Program-made: the position numbers and the translations under genes
NCBI GenBank assembly: GCA_934675795.1
Contig: CAKURW010000005.1
Coordinates: 1-55,353, forward strand
DNA from: an uncultured Collinsella sp.
GTDB lineage: Bacteria; Actinomycetota; Coriobacteriia; Coriobacteriales; Coriobacteriaceae
Direction: 5' to 3'
Length of the DNA stretch: 55,353 nucleotides
Notes under the pieces: generated by a model
What the model saw: the letters and a program-made list of their open reading frames with translations, nothing else
Told to the model about the DNA's origin: nothing
The model's database searches: none
Part shown: in pieces, positions 33,660 to 40,646 of the stretch
How positions within the stretch are numbered: the stretch's first letter is position 1
Layout: every line of letters starts with the position of its first letter

Positions 33660-36008
33660 CTACAGATCCAGCGCCTTCTTCGCGGCATCAACCGGGTCGC
33701 CATCCACGTAGAACACCGGGCTCAACCCCGAGATAATCTCGGACGAAACACTCTGCAAGCCCGCGATGGCGCTCAGCGGCAAAATAACGCGCTTGGCGCC
33801 GGCGTTTTTGGCCACGCGCATAATGTCCTCGAGCCCGCGGATCTCATCCATAGAGCCCGACATGCGCAAGATTCCCGGAATCGCCAGCGCGGGCATCACC
33901 GGGCGGTTGCACGCCGCGGAGCACAGGCCCACAAACTCGGCGAGCGAAACTTCCTCGGACAGCCCCTTGCTCTGCAGGTCGTTGTAGAACAGCAGATAAT
34001 CCTTGGAGCCAATGTGCATGCCCGGTGCCACGCGGTTCGCCAGGTTCACAAAGTTGTCGAACGCGGCCTCCAGCGTATCGCGCACCGGCTTGTTAAATGC
34101 CACGCCCTCGTGCTTAAACTTGCACTCGCCAGCAACGGCCTTGTTCTCCAGCTTGTACACGGCGACCTCGCCGCCCTGCGATCTGCCCACGCCAAACACA
34201 TGGCCGGACAACAGCGGCCCGTCGGAAATCAGCGTGTCCTCGCTCTGCTCGGGCACGCGCACCACGTGCACGTCCTGCGGGTTGTCGGCATCCATATAGC
34301 CCAGGTTAACGTCGATAAACTCAACGCCCGCCATAATCTTGAGCTGCTCCTTTACGCGGCGACGGCCCTCGATGGCGTAGTCAAGCAACCAGCGCACGTC
34401 GTCCTTGTCCATGGCCTCGTCGGGGAACAGCAGCTTGGCAAGGCCGCTAAAGGTCTTGCGCACGGCGATCTCGTCACGCTTGTTAAAGTCGCTGTTAAAG
34501 CGGAAGTAACGGTCGATATGGTGCGTAAAGTCCTTGCGGCGCATCTCCTTGCAAAACTCCGACAGGCAGTCGGTGATCAGGCCATAATGCCCGGTCAGCA
34601 GGCTCGAGCGCATCTTGGGAATCTCCCAGCCCGGCAGGTAATAGTGGATACGGTCGAAGAAAGCCGAATCGTTGTTAAACTCCGGCGGGAACGGATCAAA
34701 CAGGTGCGTGGTCTTAAGGACGTTTTGCACAGTGTCGTTGATGTTGCCCTCAAAGACCATGGAGGCATCGGCGTTGATCTGGTCGCGGCCGCGCGCGTAG
34801 CTGCCGCTCGCCATATAGTCCTTCATGATCTGCACGGCATTGGTGTCCTTAAAGCGCATGCCTGCGACCTCGTCGAACGTCACGCAGTCCCAGTGACCCA
34901 CCAAGCCCACACGGTCGGCGCGCATGGAGTTCATGCGGCCGAACAGGTTGGCCGTAGTGGTCTGGCCGCCCGAAAGCAAGATGGCGTAAGGCGAGACCTC
35001 TTTGTAGATATGGCTCTTACCGGTACCGCGGGGACCCAGCTCGCACAGGTTGTAGTTGCGCTCGATGAGCGGCACCATACGCTCGATAAAGTGCAGGCGC
35101 TCTTTCTCGGAAAGCTCACTGGGCTCATAGCCAGCGGAGCGCAGCAGCATGTTGAGCCACTCGTCGCGCGAGAAATACTGGCGCTCTTCGACCATGGCAT
35201 CCAGGTCCAGGTTGGGCATCTGGATGGGCGTGAGCGACGCCACGCTAAACGGAGAGTCCTCGGGCCCACGCTTCTTACGCTTGGCCTTGGCGCGGCGCGG
35301 CGCATCATCGCCAAAGACATCCATGCCAAACTCGTCTTCCTCATCCAAGGGGTGACGATACTCGATGCTCATGATGCACCAAATACCACCCTGCAGAATC
35401 TTGGAATAGTCGCGCACGTACTCGGCCGGCATCACAAACGGCTCGATGGTCAGATTGGCAAACGACGCCACGTAGATGTCTTTGTACTCGTCGAGCTTGG
35501 CCGTCACCTTATCGATGATGGTAAAGCGGCCCAGTTCGCGAATCTTGGACTTAATGCGCTCGGACTCGTCGGGACGCACGTAGTTATCAGTGAGGATCCT
35601 GCGGATGCGATCCAGGCCCTCTGCCACGGCTTCCTCGTCATCGGTCGAGCAGTACATGCCCAGCAGGTACTCCAGCACAAAGGTGGGCACGTTGGCGCCG
35701 CGCTTCATAAAGGCCGTCAGGTCCTTGCGCACGATCTTGCCGCCAAAGTGCTCGAGCAGCTTACCGTCCAACCCGTCCATGTCGTAGCCCTCATCCTCGG
35801 GAGCCTCGGCCGCAGCCTGGTCATAGCCATCGGTCGAGGATTCATCCCCAGCGGGCGCGGCAGCCTCAACGGGCGCAGCAGCCACCGACTCCGGGGCAGG
35901 CGCAACAACCTCAGCCGCCGGCGCCTCCACGGGCACCACGCCTTCCACCGGCACATCCACATCAATCGAGGGGACTTCCCACAGATCGTCGTCATTGCTA
36001 TCAAACAT
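33660..36008 (-). CDS. brxL: BREX type 1 Lon-like ATPase/protease BrxL
   Basis: BrxL is an AAA+ ring protein with a Lon-like domain that binds DNA and is needed for phage exclusion in BREX-1. The 782-residue protein has the Walker A ELGPRGTGKSHIYKEVS, the Walker B-like WDCVTFDEVAG and a C-terminal Lon-like segment (NRPVMPALAIPGILRMSG, AKRVILPLSAIAGL). An Ala/Pro/Glu-rich low-complexity stretch (about residues 20-75) lengthens the N-terminus beyond the usual size of about 680 residues. I chose ATG at 36008 with GGAGTGTGCCCT upstream. It starts 11 bases after the pglZ stop. Confidence 0.93.
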   Translation of the reverse strand: MFDSNDDDLWEVPSIDVDVPVEGVVPVEAPAAEVVAPAPESVAAAPVEAAAPAGDESSTDGYDQAAAEAPEDEGYDMDGLDGKLLEHFGGKIVRKDLTAFMKRGANVPTFVLEYLLGMYCSTDDEEAVAEGLDRIRRILTDNYVRPDESERIKSKIRELGRFTIIDKVTAKLDEYKDIYVASFANLTIEPFVMPAEYVRDYSKILQGGIWCIMSIEYRHPLDEEDEFGMDVFGDDAPRRAKAKRKKRGPEDSPFSVASLTPIQMPNLDLDAMVEERQYFSRDEWLNMLLRSAGYEPSELSEKERLHFIERMVPLIERNYNLCELGPRGTGKSHIYKEVSPYAILLSGGQTTTANLFGRMNSMRADRVGLVGHWDCVTFDEVAGMRFKDTNAVQIMKDYMASGSYARGRDQINADASMVFEGNINDTVQNVLKTTHLFDPFPPEFNNDSAFFDRIHYYLPGWEIPKMRSSLLTGHYGLITDCLSEFCKEMRRKDFTHHIDRYFRFNSDFNKRDEIAVRKTFSGLAKLLFPDEAMDKDDVRWLLDYAIEGRRRVKEQLKIMAGVEFIDVNLGYMDADNPQDVHVVRVPEQSEDTLISDGPLLSGHVFGVGRSQGGEVAVYKLENKAVAGECKFKHEGVAFNKPVRDTLEAAFDNFVNLANRVAPGMHIGSKDYLLFYNDLQSKGLSEEVSLAEFVGLCSAACNRPVMPALAIPGILRMSGSMDEIRGLEDIMRVAKNAGAKRVILPLSAIAGLQSVSSEIISGLSPVFYVDGDPVDAAKKALDL

Positions 36009-36019
36009 AGGGCACACTC

Positions 36020-38728
36020 CTAAAAACCAAAATCAGCAACAGGTGCAAACGAAACAGCGATGGTGTACGTCTCGCGCCAAACGATCTTGCCCGTCTCGCG
36101 CTCGCGGCAGACCAGATAGTACGGACCCTTGGCCGAGAATCCATCCGCTGCATGCAACGCAAACTTGGCATGCACCACGCGCTCCTGCGAGTTAACAGAA
36201 GTCTTGTTAGCATGCGCCTTGACCGTATCGCTCACCTCGTTGCCACTTGCATCGGTAAACACCAGCTCGTACTCGCACGGCAAGACCTTACCTTGGGCAG
36301 GTTCTTCCTGGATCAAGTTGACCGAGAAGAGCGAGTTGGTCACTCGGCGTCCCTCACTTAGTACGCGCAGCGTCGCCGCGCGCGTGTCGACAAAGTCCTT
36401 GGAACCCGAGCGCGCACGCCAAAATCCGATAATGGGCACGCAGAGCTCCTGCAGGCTCATGCCGCCGTGGACGTAGTTGTTAGTGCCGCCGGGACGCTTG
36501 AAGTGCACATTCTCGCGCGGGGCAAACCCCTCAAAACCGGCGCCCAAACGTCCCATGTCAACATTAACAAACACCTCGCGCACCTCGTCCGAAAGCTCGC
36601 CCACGGCCTCGTTGGGCACCACCAGATGACGCTTGCCGTGCATGACGGGAGCGTCAAGGAAGGGAAGATCTGGCTTGCCGAGCATCTGACACTCGCTGAG
36701 CTCCCGGCGCGTGTAGATAAAGCCGTGATCCGCCGTTATAACAACACGCGCGCCCGGGGCGTCGGTGCACACGCGGCGCGCCAACGCGGCAAGCTCCTCT
36801 ACGGTGTCCGTACAGGCATCGAAGACGTCATCCTGCGTAGCGGCCTTCTCGCCCGTGGCATCAATCTTGTTGTGATAGAGGTAGACAAGTCTTGAGTCCT
36901 TGAGCAGCGCCTTACGCTCGGTTCCCGCCATGTTGAGGTATGCGCTCGAGCGCAAAGCGCGGGCCGTAGGCTCAACATGGGTAAGCACGGCCTCGCGTTG
37001 CGGAGTCGTTGCGGTGGGCTTGCCGTCAGCCAGCACAAACGAACCATCCGCTGCAAGCCCAAGCGCCTGATGCGGCAGCAGCGCGGGCATGCCCACCTCT
37101 GTAATGGAGGGAAAGACCGCCTGCATGCTAGAAACCTTGACGTTGCCGCCGCGCTCGCGCTCGAGCAGCGCCGCGACGTCGCAGGCCACCTCATAGCGCA
37201 GCGCGTCGCTCACGATAACGACCGTCGTTTTAGCAGAGCCCACAAAGGTGGGCAGCACATGCCAGTAGAACTCATCCTGCCGTTCGGGACCCTCGATGTA
37301 GCCGCAATCGGCCCACTCCCCTTGCGCAGCGGATGTCCAGCAGGCATTGGCATCCGCCAAGAACCAGTTGCTGTAGAGATTCTCCGCCCAGTCCGCCACA
37401 GCGCGGGTGGGCTCCTCGAGCACATCGCACTCGACGGAGCGCGCCCGCAGATACGCGGTGCACATATGACGATAGGCGGCATCCATGGCATACCAATCGG
37501 ACGTGTAGGCATCCCACACCTGCTGGGGCTGCGCCAGATGGAACCCGCCCGCGTGCGCCTGCCTAAACGCACACATATCGGCCACAGCGGCAAGCAGGTC
37601 AAAGTAGTTCTCGACACGACGGTACCAGCTTAGGTCGCAACGGCGCGCAGCAAAGGCACGCGCATCCTCAACACGGTCTGCACCTTGCGCAAACGAGCAG
37701 AACAGCTGCGAGAGCACAGCCTCATTGACGCACGGAAACACATCAAGCGAGGTCAGTACATCGATCGGCAAGGTCTCGAACCGTGCAAAGAGTCCGCGGG
37801 CGTCCTCAACCAAACGGCAAATCTCAAATAGGTCCTCGCTCGATGCCTGGGTATCGGCGGCCTGGTCCCACGTACGCACCGCCTCAAGGCAATAGGGCCC
37901 ATAGGCGGGAGCCACATGGCTCTCAAGCCCCTTGAGCGCTCCCTCGGGAAGCGCGGTGGATGCCGCCGTAAGAAGCACATGGGATGCAAGCATAAGCAAT
38001 GAGTCACGCTCGTAAAGCGGCCCATCAAACCCATAGCAACGCACGATGAAGGCAGAGAGCACATCACGCACGCAGTACTTGTCCACCAACTCGGCCAGCG
38101 CCTCGGGACCCTCGTGCAGCAGCATGGTCATACAGCCACGCAGCACAAACGCGGGGCGCGCGTCACCAGGCTCTTTACCGCCAAAAATCACCGTAAGGAT
38201 GCCGAGTTCGATATCGGATGCGCCCGAGGCATGCGGAACACACGCGGCAAACTTAGCGCAGCGGGTCTTGGCATCAAAGAACGTCTTGTGCTCGCGCAGG
38301 CTCTCGCGCACGGCGTCGATATTCTCGATGCCCAGCTGATCGGCCAAAAGCGAAAGATAGTCAGCCTGGAACTGATCGGCATACAGCTCAACATCGGCAA
38401 GCCAATCACCCTCAAGCCTGCCGCGCGGGCAACGGCGATACAGCAAGATATCGCTCGCAAGGTCATCGCGGTTGATGAGTTTCTTGACGGCAAACATACG
38501 GCCCTCGCAGGCCTCAACAAAGCGCACCGGGCGCTCAAAGTCACCGTGAGCAGGCATTACGCCGACATCGCCCCCCACGCCGTCGAAACCCTCGGCAGCC
38601 AATCGCTCAAACTCAGGAGCAAACTCGCCGTCCGCATCGTGCCAAACCACAACACGGCGCGGCGCGCATGAGGACAACGGCTGCAAAAATCGCAGCTTGA
38701 GCTGTTCTTCTACATCTATCTTGGGCAT
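36020..38728 (-). CDS. pglZ: BREX type 1 alkaline-phosphatase-superfamily protein PglZ
   Basis: PglZ is a core BREX component of the alkaline phosphatase superfamily, needed for both host methylation and phage restriction. The 902-residue protein has the metal-site motifs VVIVSDALRYEVACD in the middle and VVITADHGFIYTR later, then NNYVHGGMSLQELCVPII, typical of PglZ. A C-terminal beta-rich domain follows, ending FAPVADFGF. ATG at 38728 has AAGGATATTC upstream. It lies 23 bases after the C-terminal pglX half and 11 bases before brxL, so these are translated from one transcript. Confidence 0.95.
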   Translation of the reverse strand: MPKIDVEEQLKLRFLQPLSSCAPRRVVVWHDADGEFAPEFERLAAEGFDGVGGDVGVMPAHGDFERPVRFVEACEGRMFAVKKLINRDDLASDILLYRRCPRGRLEGDWLADVELYADQFQADYLSLLADQLGIENIDAVRESLREHKTFFDAKTRCAKFAACVPHASGASDIELGILTVIFGGKEPGDARPAFVLRGCMTMLLHEGPEALAELVDKYCVRDVLSAFIVRCYGFDGPLYERDSLLMLASHVLLTAASTALPEGALKGLESHVAPAYGPYCLEAVRTWDQAADTQASSEDLFEICRLVEDARGLFARFETLPIDVLTSLDVFPCVNEAVLSQLFCSFAQGADRVEDARAFAARRCDLSWYRRVENYFDLLAAVADMCAFRQAHAGGFHLAQPQQVWDAYTSDWYAMDAAYRHMCTAYLRARSVECDVLEEPTRAVADWAENLYSNWFLADANACWTSAAQGEWADCGYIEGPERQDEFYWHVLPTFVGSAKTTVVIVSDALRYEVACDVAALLERERGGNVKVSSMQAVFPSITEVGMPALLPHQALGLAADGSFVLADGKPTATTPQREAVLTHVEPTARALRSSAYLNMAGTERKALLKDSRLVYLYHNKIDATGEKAATQDDVFDACTDTVEELAALARRVCTDAPGARVVITADHGFIYTRRELSECQMLGKPDLPFLDAPVMHGKRHLVVPNEAVGELSDEVREVFVNVDMGRLGAGFEGFAPRENVHFKRPGGTNNYVHGGMSLQELCVPIIGFWRARSGSKDFVDTRAATLRVLSEGRRVTNSLFSVNLIQEEPAQGKVLPCEYELVFTDASGNEVSDTVKAHANKTSVNSQERVVHAKFALHAADGFSAKGPYYLVCRERETGKIVWRETYTIAVSFAPVADFGF

Positions 38729-38751
38729 GAATATCCTTACCGTATCTGCAG

Positions 38752-39720
38752 TTACTTAATCTTCGCCAGCACATCCTGAAACTTGGCGTAGTTGACCTTG
38801 ACGCCGTCATCCAGGTCGATCTTAATCATCTGGTCTGCCAAGTGGTGCAGTTTCTCCTCGTAGGCAATGGTCTCTTTGAGCTGGTCGTTGAGCTTTTTGA
38901 TGCGCTTATCCAAGCGCACGCGCTCGCCGCGCTCGGCACCAGCAAGGGCATCGTTGGCATACCCGATCTGGGCACGGTAGCGCTCCTGCTGCTCATGCAC
39001 ATAGTCGATGCGGATGCGAGCCAATAGGTCAGGCTGGTAGCGATGCATGTAAACAAGGCACTTGAAGCCGTTCTTCTTGCCGCTGTCGAACAGCCAGTAG
39101 ATGGGGCGCTTCTTATAGGTCTGGCAGTGGTCCTTAAAGAAGTCCTTCAAAAAGTAGGTGCGGATTGCCTCGCGCGAGGTACCCTTGCCGCCGAGTGCCT
39201 CGGCAATAAAGGCCAGGTTCTGCTCAAGCGTCTCCTCGCCATACACGGTGCGCACAAAGTCGATAAAGTAGCGCACGATGTCGTCGTCAAAGTACTCGTC
39301 ATCGGTAATGGGCAGCACGTTATCGCTATCGGGCATAAAGGTCACATGATCAGAGTTGGGCATCTTGGCCAGATAGTCATCGACTGTGGCGCCCTGATCG
39401 GCCAGGACCAGCCCGTCCACATCCAGCGAATAGCGGCCAAACATGCAGCCCACGGCATAGCTTATGAGCGAGGTAATCTCATCGCGCTTAGTGCGCACGT
39501 ATTTGTTGCCCTTATAGCTCTCGGGGATCTCATCGGCGGTATCAAAGATACGCGCCACCGAAACGTACTTATCCTCGACCTCGATGGGCACCTCACCCTC
39601 CATGTTGTAGATCTTGGCAAAGATTCGGTTGAGCTCTTCCTCGTTAGCGCGAAGCTGCTCAAACCGCTCGTTGACCTCAGCCTTGCGGGCCTCGTATTTA
39701 TCTTGAAGTAAAGTGGGCAT
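38752..39720 (-). CDS. pglX: PglX C-terminal half encoded as a separate gene
   Basis: This 322-residue protein is not a new family: it matches the C-terminal domain of BREX-1 PglX. Recognisable blocks in order are ANEEELNRIFAKIY (residues about 26-39), ISYAVGCMFGRYSLD, PITDDEYFDDDIVRYFIDFV, TSREAIRTYFLKDFFKDHC, RPIYWLFDSGKKNGFKCLVY and IDLDDGVKVNYAKFQ near the end. In normal PglX these follow directly on the target recognition region. Here the gene has its own ATG at 39720 with AGAGAGGCGG upstream. With the 832-residue first half it adds to 1154 residues, the usual PglX size, so little or nothing is missing. It probably associates with the first half to rebuild the enzyme, which is inference. 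Confidence 0.93.
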   Translation of the reverse strand: MPTLLQDKYEARKAEVNERFEQLRANEEELNRIFAKIYNMEGEVPIEVEDKYVSVARIFDTADEIPESYKGNKYVRTKRDEITSLISYAVGCMFGRYSLDVDGLVLADQGATVDDYLAKMPNSDHVTFMPDSDNVLPITDDEYFDDDIVRYFIDFVRTVYGEETLEQNLAFIAEALGGKGTSREAIRTYFLKDFFKDHCQTYKKRPIYWLFDSGKKNGFKCLVYMHRYQPDLLARIRIDYVHEQQERYRAQIGYANDALAGAERGERVRLDKRIKKLNDQLKETIAYEEKLHHLADQMIKIDLDDGVKVNYAKFQDVLAKIK

Positions 39721-39934
39721 CGTAGACCGCCTCTCTATTAGTCGAAATTTCGGAAGGGGAATGCGCGTGGCTTTTTAGAGTTAATGAATAAACTCTCTCC
39801 ATTAGATTTCAATAAACCTAAAACAGCTCGGCTAACGGACACATTGTTATTACGCCAAACGACCCAAGGCCAAAGAGCGTTAAGATTCGCGGATGTCAAG
39901 CCGCGAAGGGCGTCGCATCGAGCAAAGCAAACAA
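39721..39934. other. AT-rich spacer inside the split pglX
   Basis: These 214 bases lie between the membrane protein stop and the C-terminal pglX half. The line 39781-39840 has 21 G or C in 60 (35%). A TTGACA occurs on the minus strand near 39896, without a good -10 partner. An open frame of 80 codons (39738-39980) crosses it but overlaps the preceding gene and has no ribosome site, so I do not call it. Confidence 0.6.
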
Positions 39935-40636
39935 CTATTCGATATCTTTTGAAAAGAAAAGCGTTGAACATAAAGTCCAATATTTACCAGGACGAGAAAA
40001 CGAGTAATTTAATACCCAATTAGTCCCATCAGAGGCAACAACTTCAAACGATAAAAAGGTGCCTTTTCCCCAAGAAGCGCCTGATTTGGAACTGGTAGTT
40101 TCCGCTTTGAAATTATCGAAATCCTCCTTCGATAACTCAAAGACTTCAGAAGCGAATGGTTGAACGCTGCGCTTTCTATCAAGCCCACAAACTTTGACGA
40201 CATCAAATGCGACCAGGCATTTGCTATCAATACGAACACCAGCGAGTTCTTTATTTTCGTTTCTGAAGCTCGAGACGTTAAACACAGGCTTGCAGCGATT
40301 CATTTCATCCTGCCTGTCCTTATCTTTTTGAATCTGCCAGATATAGAAACCAGAAGCGAGTCCCAAAACAACGCCCCAGAACGTTAAAACATCACTTGCT
40401 GAAATTACAGGAATACAGGGGCCGGCTGAATAAACAAGCTGAAGCAAAACGGGAAGCGCGAGCATGAGAAAAATAAGAACAGAGGCATAATTTTGCTTAA
40501 TCAAATAATTTAATTGTTTTTTAGTCCGCACTTTGTTCTTCGCAGCGCGAATGGAATCAAAATAAATGAACAGCCAAAGCGCGGCAAATAAGAGCAGAAG
40601 CCCTATTGACGGTAAAAGCCAATTCCAATAACTCAT
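39935..40636 (-). CDS. Three-TM membrane protein inserted between the PglX halves
   Basis: I do not recognise a named family for this 233-residue protein. Hydrophobic segments lie at about residues 7-26, 50-70 and 82-102, followed by a polar domain of about 120 residues rich in beta-type stretches (SFEVVASDGTNWVLNYSFS). ATG at 40636 has GGGGGGTTTGT upstream and lies 10 bases after the stop of the pglX N-terminal half. The gene is AT-rich for this genome (sample lines count 35-47% G+C against 62% in the pglX MTase part). A membrane anchor plus a soluble domain is common among abortive defence effectors, so it might be an embedded defence or guard protein. That is speculation. Confidence 0.8.
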   Translation of the reverse strand: MSYWNWLLPSIGLLLLFAALWLFIYFDSIRAAKNKVRTKKQLNYLIKQNYASVLIFLMLALPVLLQLVYSAGPCIPVISASDVLTFWGVVLGLASGFYIWQIQKDKDRQDEMNRCKPVFNVSSFRNENKELAGVRIDSKCLVAFDVVKVCGLDRKRSVQPFASEVFELSKEDFDNFKAETTSSKSGASWGKGTFLSFEVVASDGTNWVLNYSFSRPGKYWTLCSTLFFSKDIE

Positions 40637-40646
40637 ACAAACCCCC

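Noticed and set aside
39738..39980. 80-codon minus-strand frame in the spacer of split pglX
   Set aside because: It overlaps the end of the membrane protein gene in another frame and has neither ribosome site nor recognisable sequence.
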